Assembly (NCBI GenBank): GCA_036925085.1
Contig: JAUPFP010000071.1
Span: 310,001-374,000, forward strand
Length of the DNA stretch: 64,000 bases
Source: Brachycybe producta
Lineage: Eukaryota > Arthropoda > Diplopoda > Playtdesmida > Andrognathidae
Direction: 5' to 3'
The position numbers were made by a program, and so were the translations under genes. The notes under the pieces were generated by a model. That model ran no database searches, was not told the origin of the DNA, and saw only the letters and a list, made by a program, of their open reading frames with translations. Positions 26,052 to 37,542 of the stretch are shown piece after piece; within the stretch, counting starts at the first letter, position 1, and each line of letters starts with the position of its first letter.

Positions 26052-29000
26052 CTAAAAAAAAATTAAAATAAATCCATCATTTTTGTGTACAAATTCAATA
26101 TTAGATCATTCATTCAATAATTAAAAAAAAATCGTAAAACTCAAGCGATTCTGATGTTTATTTAATATGCAGAATATCGGTCATTTGTGAAAAGATTGAC
26201 ACAACGCAAAAATACTTTAAAAATTTCAATTGAATTAAATTTTTTTATAAACATGAGGCTGGTTTCACACTGTACGATCATGTCACTATCAGATGATAAC
26301 ATGGCTGACCAGCCTTTTTCATTAGAATAAGCATATAGTAATTGCAATTGCTCTACCGATGATGATTAATTCATAATTGGCATTTGGGGCCACAAACTGA
26401 GCCACAAACTTTGCTTGATAAAATCAATAAAAAAAAAGATCCGAGCCCCTTTCTTGCTATCTTATCACGATATTGTATTAAAATAAATGCATCATACAAT
26501 TATTTTTTAACCGTTTCCACTATATATAATAATGCAGATATCAAATTTGTTATTCCGTTCCATGATGGACCACACTAAGTGACAATTACCGTTTTCGAAT
26601 TTCAAATTCAAGCTTGAAATTGTCAAAAATAAAAACATTTTTATGTATTTAATTTCAAATCCAGGATCTGCACACATCAAGAGAGATTAAAGACATTTAA
26701 AAAAAAGTAACAGGATATATTTTTCTAAGTTGAAAAAAAATCTCTTGATAAAATGTACAAAATATCACAAAAAATAAATAAAAATAAATGGAGAAGAGAC
26801 TTTATGGCTTTTATTCTTACTTTTTTTAACAAAAAAAAAAAAGAGAGAAAAAGATAGGATGGAAAAAAAGATAGATACTCATTCATCATCCACAATCTCA
26901 AATCTATTTTCTCTCTCTTGTTTTTTTTTATTAAAAGTAAAATCTTCCAAAATTGAAGGTAAGCTTAAATATGAAACATCCATACAAACAAAAAAAAAAC
27001 ATAGTTAAAACAAACAAGCAAAAACAAAACAAAAAAAATGAAATTTGACAAGAAAAAAAGATAAGGTGTGAAGATTTTGTAAGTTATTAAGAATCTAAAA
27101 GGGGTATAAAAAAGACACTTGTTATCATTATCAGACACTAAAAGAAAAACAGAAGTATGATTGGATTACACTTTAGGGAAAACTGACATGAAAACATCAA
27201 ACGTAAAAAAAACCGCTTCTCGTTCTAGAAATTAAATTTAAATTAGAATTGAATTGAATTGGAGGGCCTTCAATTTTGACACACAGACTAATTAAAATAT
27301 TATTAAATACACCAATGAATTTCAAAGCAACTAATAAATGACACATGCAATTTGGAAACAAAAAAAAATATTATCAATAAGACAGAAAGAATTGTTTTTT
27401 TTTGTAGTCAAAGAGGCTGGTTAGAGGCTAAAGTTAAAATAGAACAAAAATTCAACTGTATTTCAAATTCTAGAAGAGCTCTCTAAACCTTAACTGGCCT
27501 CTTTGATTACAAATAGCATAATTCTTCTTGACTTAAGTTATCACTGTTAAAGTGGAAAATCAATTCTGACCATTTTAGTAACATTTTAGATATTTGCACA
27601 ATTTCTAAAATAGCAATCCAACCTCGTTAAGTTTAGGTTACATTAGAAACTCAGCATACTGCCTATACTTGCGTCGCCCTTAGAGGAAGCTTGTGACTTC
27701 CGAGGGATTAACAAAAAAATGTAGACTTGTGTCTGATAAAAAGGGGTAATGACAAAAGAACGCAAAAATCCTTTTGTTTAAATTATTGAAAACATTTGCT
27801 ATTATCTCTCTATTGTCAGACAAAATGACACAATCCTAATTTTTTCGTTAATTCTTTTGACGTCATAATCTTCATCTAAGGGCGACGCAAGTATAATTGT
27901 GCAGATTTATTACCAAACTTTTTATTTTTGAAAAGTTATTTGGAAATTGACTTTAAACCTTTGGTGGTAATAAGATGTTTATTTAAAAAAATCACGTACC
28001 AAGAACAATTGCTAATGTTTTTGTGGCTTTCCTTTCCTTTTTGGCAGCAGATTTCTCTCTCTTCTTCCGACTGCTCTTGTGACTCCTTGCCAAATGGAAC
28101 CGAGGCCTCTTCCTCCTCGAAGGACTTACGCTACCCGTCCGACCGAGACTGGCTGTCAATTCCGAAGTGGACCTCACCGAGCCTGAAGGATTCCGTAAAG
28201 TCCCATTACGCTTACTTCCCTTAGGATGCCTCTCCAAAGGAGGATTTCTGTGAGGTTCATCTAGACAAGAGTCTCTTCGTATAATGGGAATATCTCCGTG
28301 GAATGGAGTCTCCTCCATTTGAGACGGTCCGTACCCCGAATCACGGTTTCCTCCGTTCGACGTAGGATCTCTGTGCAGTAGAAGCAACGTAGTAGGTGGC
28401 TGTGGTGGTGGCAACGGCGGCGGTGAGGATCTAATTGAAGGTGTGAGGGTGGACGACGTGTGTACCGTTGAACTGGATCGTCCGTCATCTGTCACCACAG
28501 GTCCCAGAATGAACTCCGACGACCGATCGTTATTTACCACATGACACCCCGTGTTAGACAGTTTCTCTTCGAGTTCACCTTCGTCGTCCTCGTTTTCCTG
28601 ACTGCCACTTTCAGTGTTTGCCGTTGGACCATCCGGTTCGAGTGACACGCACAAAGTGACCGTTTCCTTGTAGCGGCACAATGTCTTGCACGTGTGATGA
28701 GCTCCGCCTCCTCCTCCTCCTCCCGGTAACCGTTTCGAGTGCGCCACGTTCTCGATGACGGTATCAACGACGTTCACCGCGTGTGCTCTCTTAGCAGCTG
28801 CCGATTTTTTGGCCCTCTCACGGATCACCTTAAAGATCCGATAATACAAGAGCACCATTATGATACACGGAATGTAAAATGAGCTGAGCGACGAGAAGAT
28901 GATGAAATCAGAGTTGTAAAAAATGCATAGGGAGGGATCACGATTTGGAGTCGTGTTCAGACCCAGAACGATGGGGGTACCAATGGCAGCCGACACCAGC

Positions 29001-31295
29001 CACACGATGGCAATCGTCATGGCTACCCTTCCACTGTTTTTGTGTTTAGCATACTTTATGGGGCGGGTCACTGCAATGAACCTAAAAAATAATATTAAAA
29101 AAAATCAATTAAAAAAATTACAATTTTCGTTATGCAAATAATTTCCTGTCTTGTATTTGCAACAACAGTAGTATTTATTTTAAAAAATAAATGCTAATTA
29201 TTATATTGTTGAAATTCTTTTAAGAAACTTCCTTAAATTATATGATTTTAAATTTTTATAATTGTGTAATTTTTATACTGTGAATTTTATAATAAATTTT
29301 ATAATTATAAAAAAGTAATACATATCATTATAAAACTGTGGTTAAAATTCTAGTATGATTTTTTTATATTTTTTGATAGTTATAATTCGTGAACAGAAAA
29401 TTGCAACGCAAGAATAATAAATCATAAATTTCATCCATAATTTAACAACTTTTATCTAAAAGAAAATGAATTTCTTACATATTCGAATGAAAATTTTATT
29501 TCTTTCTAAACATCTTGATAAATTATTTGAAGAGGCAATTAAATGTTGCAATTACATGATTGTATTGCCTTTTGGTTATCATGCAGCAGTAATAGCTTGT
29601 TTTGATAGCCCTCAAACTGACCACAGTTTGATGAGCTGGTTACAAGTGCTGAATTTCTTTTTTTATATATACCAACTAAAACAATACTTCTGTATTAAGC
29701 CTTTGATTCTACCCTAACCTTATACCAGTAATGGGTGATATGGACACACTAAATTACAAAAAAAAGCATGTGTGTATGTCTTATGTGTATGTGTGTGTGT
29801 GTGACAACCACCAAGGACCACCATTCAAGGTGATGTTTCTAGACTGATAAAGCTGTAAAAAACCTATTCCGAGTGATTCCTTTGTGGCAGGAAGTAGCTT
29901 TAGCTGTGATGGTAATTTTCTACTGGCCATCAAAAGCTTATAAAAAAGGCAAAAAAAAAAACAACACCCCATTGTAGACAGATGGCAAATAGCTGAACGC
30001 GTGTGTCATGTATAATATATATAAAAATGACATCAACACCATATAACAGCTCTTCCACTCAAAATGTGGTTGTTGCATTTATTGATAAAAGTGTCAACAG
30101 AAACAAAATACCTGGAATCCAAAATTTCACAGATATTCTATAGTAAAAGAAGAACAAGACGAGCAAATATGTTTAATATTAAAAAAGATACTTTGACACG
30201 TTTGGTGACATTTTATTTTTTTTTTTTTGCAAAAACATGTTTGGTTGAAAGCAGTGTCACATTTTAAATATTTTTATGTCACCTTTTTCATTTTTTCCCC
30301 ATCATGATAGTCACAACTTGTGTCTTTGAATATAGGATTATGTTAAATACATCATCTTCTAAAACCTCCTAAAAGTATTGAGATTTTGTGTTCACAGTGA
30401 TTGCCCATCTGTCAGGCTGAGTGAACAGTTAAGGTTTAAATATTGCTCAAAGTTTTCAAAGCAAATTTAAGAGAAGAAAAAAAAAACATTAAGTGTTTTA
30501 AAAACTATAAAAAATAGGAATTTCATATAGATTATGACAATTTTGATTTTAGAAATTTATCCGTTTAAAAGAAAATAAAATTATCAAAAAAAAATCTCAA
30601 ATTTTTAAACTGGAATAAAGTTTATTCTTTAAAAAAATGAACATTAAAATGTCCTTACATAATTCTTTTTTACTATAAATTTGTAAAATAATGTTCATGT
30701 TGATTGCTATAAAAAGCAAAGGAAATAAATACGTTTCTGATGATTTTTTTAGTAAAACCCCCCCAAAAATTTATAATTTAAAATTAAAGTAAAAAGTCCA
30801 CGTATTTTAAAAGATACCAATAGGAAAGAAAGTACATTTATTTTCTTCATTTACTAGTCTACTTTCTGAGACACCAAAGTTACTTCTATTTTCTTACTTT
30901 CTATTTTAGCAGCCATTTAACATACGCTCGTAGATAAAAAAAAGTCTCCTAAGACTAAGGATCTTTTTACCCGGCTGTATACATCTCAAACGACAACGAG
31001 CGTTGGAGTAGGAGGCTAGCTAATTAGGAGCGCCTTAAATTGGCACCTTATGGCGCTTAGTACCGGACACCAAATTAACATCCTCTGCCAACAATACACG
31101 CCAAACATAACTACAAAGACGCATTGCTAGCCTCCACCTTCAATCCTCGTGGTTCGTTTGAGATAGAACACGTCTGTTTACTCACCTGTCTATGCTGATA
31201 GCAACCAGGTTAAATATGGACGAAGTGCTACAAGTGACATCCATGGCTATGTAAAAATCACACAAAGTAGGGCTTAAATCCCAGTTGACATTCAC
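25837..31295 (-). CDS. Dop2R: D2-like dopamine receptor (partial, three 3' coding exons)
   Basis: Class A G-protein-coupled receptor for dopamine, expected to couple to Gi/o at the plasma membrane. Exons (- strand order) 31295-31186, 29081-28000 and 26051-25837 splice in frame with GT-AG introns to give 468 residues from just before TM3 to the stop. Hallmarks: TM3 Asp in [14 protein letters not shown], the [16 protein letters not shown] segment spanning a junction, ECL2 Cys in DPSLCIFYN, the TM5 serines in [13 protein letters not shown]6 [10 protein letters not shown] and TM7 NPVIY. The C-tail is very short ([10 protein letters not shown]), typical of D2-like receptors. The third loop is long (about 250 residues) and carries [25 protein letters not shown] and [10 protein letters not shown], resembling fly Dop2R as I recall it. 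TM1-TM2 exons were not found in the window. Orthology to Dop2R is inferred from these motifs. Confidence 0.93.
26335..26452. repeat. MITE-like family C, copy 4 (right half only)
   Basis: Contains TAATTCATAATTGGCATTTG, GGCCACAAACTGAG, TTTGCTTGAT and AAAGATCCGAGCCC, the typical right end of family C. The left half is absent or unrecognisable. Confidence 0.65.
27664..27895. repeat. TA-flanked MITE (about 230 bp)
   Basis: Perfect 18-bp terminal inverted repeats, TACTTGCGTCGCCCTTAG at 27666-27683 and CTAAGGGCGACGCAAGTA at 27876-27893, are flanked by TA on both sides. This looks like a Tc1/mariner-type MITE. It lies in the receptor intron about 105 bp from the exon carrying the third loop. Confidence 0.8.
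28000..29081 (-). CDS. Dop2R: D2-like receptor exon, end of TM3 loop to start of TM6
   Basis: Begins with the last base of the Arg codon of the DRF motif, then [21 protein letters not shown]4 [16 protein letters not shown]2, TM5, and the long third loop ending [15 protein letters not shown]. The loop includes a run of seven glycines, an acidic patch ([11 protein letters not shown]), a Pro-rich stretch near [11 protein letters not shown] and several Ser/Arg clusters suitable for phosphorylation. The donor on the - strand is GTACGT. Frames of 72-98 residues on the opposite strand are shadows. Confidence 0.96.
29082..31185. other. Dopamine receptor intron
   Basis: 2,104 bp intron without exons. 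It is mostly AT-rich, with a GT-run at about 29792-29802 and a MITE at 30984-31163 that ends about 20 bp from the splice donor of the TM3 exon. Confidence 0.75.
30984..31163. repeat. 180 bp MITE beside a splice donor
   Basis: The ends TCTCAAACGACAACGAG and CTCGTGGTTCGTTTGAGA are inverted, and the match continues with gaps to GGAGGCTAGC / GCTAGCCTCC. GC-richer than the surrounding intron. No coding potential. Confidence 0.75.
31186..31295 (-). CDS. Dop2R: D2-like receptor exon with TM3
   Basis: Encodes [19 protein letters not shown] to LVAISIDR, including the ECL1-TM3 Cys of the conserved disulfide and the amine-binding Asp. The donor is GTGAGT on the - strand; the acceptor is TTAATAG. It starts in phase 0, so the missing upstream exon must end at a codon boundary in ECL1. 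Confidence 0.95.
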
Positions 31296-32645
31296 CTATT
31301 AAATACACACACAAAAAAAGAACAAAAATAGTTATTTATGTTGCCCAATAAAGATGAAGCAGATGAGGCGTTCATTAATTATGTATATTGAACAGAATAA
31401 TTAATTGAGAAGCTCAAGGTGAGGAGAAAAAAATATAAGAGAATGAATGAATATGCAAAAATATTTCATGTATCAAATTAAGAGTTCCTGTGTTCCTTTT
31501 TTTCCTTCTTCTTCCTCTTCTTTTAATCATAATAAGTACCAAGGAGGCACAGATTAAATACACACACACACACAACACCGAGAAAAAAAAAATGCACCAT
31601 TTTCAACCCCATCCTCTCTATAAATTTTTTTCTCTTACCTCAAATTATCTTCATTTTACTAATATCAACATAAAAAACATCAAAAGAAATCTTTGATTTG
31701 AGAAATAAAAGTGAAAGTAAAAAAAAAGAGAGAGAAATAAACTGAAGAAGAGCTCATTTCACTCTTCAGTTCACTTGGAAAAGAAAATGTTTTCAAGTCT
31801 TACATTATATCTCAACTTAATGTTAGATAAGATTTTTTTTTGAAAGATAAATTGCTTCAGCTGTGAATTGAGCGTCATTTTTGACGGAGACAGATGTTCA
31901 TTTAAAGAAAAAGAAACACAAGAGCAACGCTACTCTATTAATCGTTATTCGTTTGTGGCCCAATATCTTTAATAAAAAAAGACAGACAAAACTGTTTTTT
32001 TTTTCATCTGCTTTTTCTTCCAAAATCCTCCTTCTAAAGATTCCTCTTAAAATTCTAAATGAAAATAAAATTAGTGTGTGAGAGAGAGAGACAGAGAGAG
32101 AGAAAGGAAAAAAAATCATCAGAACTCTAAAAAATATACAAAAATTCACTCTTATGAATAATTGATGAGATGCAAATTAAAACAAGAGAATCATTAAACA
32201 TCATCATCATTTGCAGAAAAAAAACCTAATTTATATAAACGTCGTTGATAAAAAATAGAAGAAAAAACAAACAGCATTTCTTTATTTTATACAGAAATTA
32301 TATCTGGAAGGGTTTTGTGAATTGTGACAGAAATATCTAAAAGTAAGTGCCCTTAAGTGATCCATATCCAAAGTCAGTTCAGTCACAAACACAAAATAGA
32401 AAAGTCAAGAAGTTATTTAAGACTCTTTCGATGTTAGTCCACACCTCATAAATCCCATTCTTCTAACATAAAATGAGCAATTAAGTGAACCCACAACTAT
32501 ACCTACCTGACTTCGATGTTAACAATACAATTATATTAAAAGAGGCCACACCATGGACTCAAGTGCCCAGCCACTTTTATTTAGTTAAGAAAAAGATTTG
32601 CCCATTGGTGGCCACATACACAAAATGCAGTGACATAAACACACT

Positions 32646-32720
32646 TAGGGCCTGTTTCCACTAGGCTAAAATTATGAAACTGAAAATTTCAACTGGAGAG
32701 AGAAAACGGGGCTCACGTAT
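32646..32720. repeat. MITE family D, fragment
   Basis: AGGGCCTGTTTCCACTAGGC followed by GAAAATTTCAACTGGAGAGA matches the left end of family D. The right end was not located. Confidence 0.5.
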
Positions 32721-32884
32721 TAATTATCATGATGACTCTTCTAATTTCAGGAAAATTTGAATTTCTTTTAATAAATTGTTTCTCAAAATATTAGCGTACT
32801 ACTTAAACAACATTTGTGAAGCAGTTTTACTAATGAATATTCGCCACTGCACTAATAGATTTTTGTTGGTGGTCATCATTATAG

Positions 32885-33032
32885 TCCATCCACGACGTCA
32901 AAAGAGAGCCACGGAGACCCAGAATCTCGTGGCCTTGACGACGGTTCGAACATGACAAAAATCGTTAAGACCACGACAGAGCCTGAGTTCCCGGGACCAA
33001 AAATAACCACACAGAAAGAACTAGCGAAACAT
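32885..33032 (+). CDS. Candidate orphan exon, 49 codons, unknown protein
   Basis: A block of clearly higher GC than its surroundings is bounded by a good acceptor (TACTAAT about 50 bp upstream, CATTATAG at 32877-32884) and a consensus donor GTGAGT at 33033. The open frame starts PSTTSKESHGDPESRGLDDG and continues through SNMTKIVKTTTEPEFPG to QKELAKH; it is Ser/Thr/Lys-rich and looks disordered. I do not recognise the protein. It lies on the strand opposite the dopamine receptor. The opposite strand is also open, so the strand choice rests on the splice sites. Confidence 0.4.
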
Positions 33033-33239
33033 GTGAGTTAAAATTAACATTATACTTGTATACTAAATAAATGGTACATGTATTACATTATCTAGTTGTG
33101 GCTCATTTACATATTAGCATCTCCCAAAAAAAAATAAAAACGGTCAAAAAAGTTAATAAGTTTGTTAATTATAATTTTAAGTTTTGACGAATTTGTTTCA
33201 GTTTACTAGATAATTTTGTGCCCAAGACATCTTGAATAA

Positions 33240-33420
33240 AATTAGTGCCGCCCAGGGGCGCCCGCAGGATTGTTTCAAATGGAAAGATGGTAATGGGGGG
33301 AAGGGGGGAAGTGACTTAGGTTTAACATGAAAATAATTAATAAAATATCTTATGATATAAGAAATTTGACTTTTGAAAGGGGAGAAACGCCCCATTTGCC
33401 AGTAGTTACGGTAAACAAAA
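33240..33420. repeat. Degenerate transposon-like fragment
   Basis: CAGGGGCGCCCGCAGGATTG followed by a G-rich tract and, 110 bp on, GGGGAGAAACGCCCCATTTG. It resembles ends of degraded DNA transposons; the family is not identified. Confidence 0.35.
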
Positions 33421-34237
33421 ATAGCAATGCAGTTTTTTTAAAATATTAACTAATGTATGAGTACATACAGGACATTTAATATTTCAGTGCCGCTAAGCTG
33501 AGTCAGATGCCTCACTCGCATTGCCCTAGTTATGGCTCTGTTCGAACCAAATAAGTACTGGTATGTTGTTATTGCTGCAACTAACTAATATTTCAAATGT
33601 ATAGTTTTTATAGTTTCTTAGATATTCATATTTAAACAGAATGCATTTTACCTGCACCACATGGTAGGCTTATAAAAAAACAAAACATCAGCCCCAGTTT
33701 GAAATTTGTTAAACGTTTCTTGAAACTAACAACCAAAATAGTTGCTAATTTGCAAAAGTGCAATTTTTTTAGTGAAACAAACTAACATTAGAAGCAGTTG
33801 GCATTGTCTTCTCTACATATCTGTGTCAATCTCATTTTCACAAAATTTACCAACTGTAAATAGTATGAAAATCCTATATGAATATAGTTACAATTTTACA
33901 AAAGAAATTCGATTTCCTCCATAAAACAGGAAGAAAAAAAAAACAGCTGTCTAGAAAATTAATTTAAGACAAACAGGAAGAAGAAAAAAAACTTGAAGTA
34001 ATGAATTTTTTTTTAATATGATTGCACAAAAAAAAAATTCTTCCCGTCTTAAAAAAATATTGTTGCAATTTCAGTGTAATGAACGGAAAGCGAACAAAAA
34101 AATCTAAAAGAGCAATAATAATGAAATGTGATTCATTCAGCATTCTTTCAAGAAAAAAAAAAGAAAAAAAGATTTTTTTTTCGTATAAAAAATAGTAAAA
34201 AAGAAACCTTGATTCTTTCTTCCGCATATTTTTGTAA

Positions 34238-34281
34238 CCATGATGATGATGATGATGATGACGATGGTCATCATCATCATG
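34238..34281. repeat. ATG/CAT microsatellite, self-complementary
   Basis: CATGATGATGATGATGATGATG is followed within 10 bases by CATCATCATCATG, so the array can fold on itself. Confidence 0.8.
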
Positions 34282-35147
34282 TGTCAACCCAACCACTGAA
34301 ACATGGGTGGAAATATCATAATCAATTTCAGTTTAGGAACTTCAAGCCCGAATTTATCATATATATAGAAGATCTATTGATTGTGCAGTGTCCACATCAT
34401 CCAATCCACAGTTTAGGAAAATGCTCAATCGAACCAATAAAAAATCAATTAAAATAACAAGCCCATTACTTCTGAGACACCTTGAGTTTATTAAAGTGTA
34501 CCATTAGACACTGACTCTCTTATTTCTACACTAATATTATTATCTTCTACAAAGAATTTGGTGGAACTAATATAGTATAAAGTAGAAAACATTCCTTTTG
34601 AAAGGTAATTCTGAAAATGCTCAATAAAATTAGCATTTCATTTGAATCAAAACGAGGGGAAAAACATCCTTATACTATAAAACATGTACTTGTATTTTAT
34701 TAACATTTTAACGAATTTCATGATGATGGTTTTTCCAACTTTGTGAGCGGCAAGTTTTTGTTTTAAATTTAAAGTTTCATAGAAACTAGAATACACGTAA
34801 CTTAGTAAATATGCAAAAAAAGTATTTTCGTAATAATATTTTGTAAATAAAAATTTTAATAACAGTTTAAAAATGCCCAACTTTCACATTCTTTGGGTGG
34901 GGGGGACGGCCCGGGGAAAAAAAATTATTTACCTGGCCCTAAAAAGTAAGAAACTACAAAAATGTCTATTTATCCACTCTCCCCCCTTTTTAATCACAAT
35001 ACAACCTACAATAAAAATGCGAATTTCTTTTACTATTTATTTACACAAGTAAATTTTTTTTCTTTCTTTCTAAAAAATATTTTCTAGTTTTTATTCTTTT
35101 TCTCCCAAATTGTGTTCTTTTACTTATTTGAAATCTAAATATTAATC

Positions 35148-35475
35148 GAGTGCCAGACAGGCCAGTCCGCCCCTGTCTGGGAAACTAAGTCATTATCATC
35201 ATTTACTGCACCTTTTTCCCGCAATACGCAGGGTCGGCTTTACGGGTTCTAGCTCTCCACTCCTTTCCAAAATAATATTAAGAATAATCATGAATTTTGG
35301 CGAATCTTTATAAACGGCTGCCAACCTGATGGGACTAGAGATCCGCAATGGTGGGGTTTGGTTTTAGTCTACCCTGAGTATTTTATTTCCTCAGTTTCCA
35401 CCGTGACAGGCGAGCATTCCCATATTCGCCACCTGAAGAGGCACCCGATGGGGGACCAGCAACCCAACATGGGTG
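35148..35475 (-). mobile_element. Non-autonomous derivative of the LINE at 1-935
   Basis: Positions 35295-35475 match the LINE leader at about 735-930: AATCTTTA, ACGGCTGCCAACCTGA, TGGTTTGGTTTT, CCTGAGTATTTTAT, GGAGGCACCCGAT-like AGAGGCACCCGATGGGGGAC. On the low-coordinate side follow CTTTACGGGTTCTAGCTC and CGCAATACGCAGGGTCGGC and an ATCATC-type tail (TCATTATCATCATTTA). On the - strand this reads leader, short middle, ATGATGATAATGA tail, as in an internally deleted LINE or LINE-derived SINE. The extent is approximate. Confidence 0.6.
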
Positions 35476-36700
35476 TTTGTAAAATTTTAATTTTATTAAA
35501 AAAATATTATCAGGAAATTGGAACATCATATCATTTCAGCATTATCAGCTACTATTCTAGTTTATAACATAAAGGTACTTTAAAGTTTGTCTATCTAATT
35601 AATATCGTTTTAACTAATATGAAGAATACCTAAAACAAAACAAAAAACGCCAACTTAAATACATTTAAAAAGTTTTATTGAGATTCGCGTGTTGGTAAGA
35701 CATTTTGCACATTGCCTAAAACGCTATGAATTCTGCAAATTTACAACCAAATTAAAGGAATTCGAAAATGTCAAGAGATTCCGTAAAATGACAAACTTTT
35801 TTCACTTTGACGGTAACGTACGACAAATTTTGTAATAATAACCTCAATTGCGAACAAAAAAGTAAAAATTTAACTTATGCAATAAAAAGCACTCAGAATA
35901 ATAACGAAATGAAAAAAAAAATTCAAGTGTTTTTGCCCAATGAACTCGAAGTTCTTTCATTTTCAATATGCATAAGATGAATTTCAAATAGAATAAAAAC
36001 AAGATGATAAAAAAGGCCAATAATAGGTTTATACACTATCGATTTCATTAAATAATTTAATATCATTGTTAATGCATACAAGTGGAAAAAGATAAAAGAG
36101 GAAAAGAGAACAAACCCCCCCCCCCCAACTGATACAAGACACAGTGCTCAAAAAATGCTAAAGTGATTTTACCTAGGAGGCTAGGAAGTGGGTTGAAAAT
36201 CTGTATTAGAAAGAAGAGAGTGGGAGAGAGAGAGAAAAAGGAAAGAGATGAGACAGAAACAGAAAAAAATTGTCTCTACTATTAATTTTCTATGTTGTTT
36301 TCATTGTACTCCATATATAAAAAAAATATAAACCACCATCAAACAAGCCACTAAAACCTGAAAAGCTGGTGGCTAATTGAAACATGAAGCCTTGTAAAAA
36401 ATCATTAAAATAAAGAAGATATTTCATGCCTCCAATATGATTCTGTGAGTGGCTGACCACTGGTCATCAATAACTGACATGTGGAAAAAGAAGGCATTTG
36501 AGAATTCATAGGATTTTGAAGCAATGCTATTTGGAAATTACTTTGACACTCATTATATACTAAAATTTTACTAGAAGTGGTCTGTTGAGGTTTTTTTTGG
36601 CTGCAAGGCTCCTACTAGTTGCAATATTTAAAGCAAGATTCACTGCAATGTGCCCTTGAATTAATTGCAAATCTCAATTTGATAAATACTCTTGCAAGAC

Positions 36701-37542
36701 TTAAGAGCCTATATGTGTGACGCCATTTTGAATATTAGCAGATGACAATTATAGTTCCACTTTTCGCCGTTTAGTGGCGCCCCACAGCTAAGCCATTGAA
36801 ACCAATGAGAAAGAGAAATTCCTATTTTAAAAATACATGGTTCAGGCAAATGTTTTGTTTTCTGCAACGAAAATTGTTATTTTCAAAATTCAAATTGCAA
36901 TATGTACATAACAATATTGCTCATCTAGTGATACGTTGGTACAAATTTATAATTAGTTTTTCTATTTTTAATTTCGCTTAAAATCTCGTATTTGTAGCCC
37001 ATGTTAAATTCCTATTTAAAAATACATGGTTCACACAAATGTTTTGTTTTCTGCAACAAAAATTGTGATTTTCAAAATTCAAATTGCAATATGTACATAA
37101 CAATATTGCTCATCTAGTGATACATTGGTACAAATTTATAATTAGTTTCTCTATTTTTAATTTCATTTTAAAATCTCGTATTTTTTTAGCTCATGTTAAA
37201 TCCCATAGGCTACAAACGCTCCTCCGTTTATACATTTTATAGGATCTAAATTTCCCACTAACCATAAGTTTCATGATACCCTAAAATTTGACCACTAATT
37301 GTATACGACTCAAATGACTCACCATTGTAGATCAAAAGTTGCTCTTCCTTTTTTCAGTAGTGCATATTTACCCCCAAAAAGAGTCGTTATTAAAATATAC
37401 CCACTTTTATCCATCGATAAGAGAAAAAATGGCGGACAAAAGTGTATCAAAATTGATTTTTTTGCCACATGTTGACGTCACAGCTACAGAAGCGCCTACA
37501 TGCGAAGATTTTTGTAAGTTTTTTTTCACTGTAGGCTCTTAA
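36701..37542. mobile_element. 842 bp DNA-transposon-like element with internal tandem duplication
   Basis: The ends are TTAAGAGCCTA (36701-36711) and TAGGCTCTTAA (37532-37542), a perfect 11-bp inverted pair. Inside are subterminal GACGCCATTTTG and GTTGACGTCACAGC and a tandem duplication (36818-37200). The 67-residue frame starting MADKSVSKLIF is not recognised. Non-autonomous. Confidence 0.6.
36818..37200. repeat. Tandem duplication, two units of about 190 bp
   Basis: Units starting near 36818 and 37008 share ATTCCTATTT, AAAATACATGGTTCA, CAAATGTTTTGTTTTCTGCA, ATATGTACATAACAATATTG and CTCATCTAGTGATAC, with about 5-8% differences by eye. Confidence 0.9.

Larger units (their letters stand above)
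26052..27999. other. Dopamine receptor intron between TM6 halves
   Basis: 1,948 bp intron, A-rich on the + strand. It contains a degraded right half of a family C element (26335-26452) and a TA-flanked MITE (27664-27895). No other exon is visible. Confidence 0.75.

Noticed and set aside
27928-29141. + strand frames of 98 and 72 codons
   Set aside because: They are antisense shadows of the dopamine receptor exon, whose - strand protein has clear GPCR motifs.
34128-34457. ORFs with poly-Asp / poly-His
   Set aside because: Produced by the ATG/CAT microsatellite.
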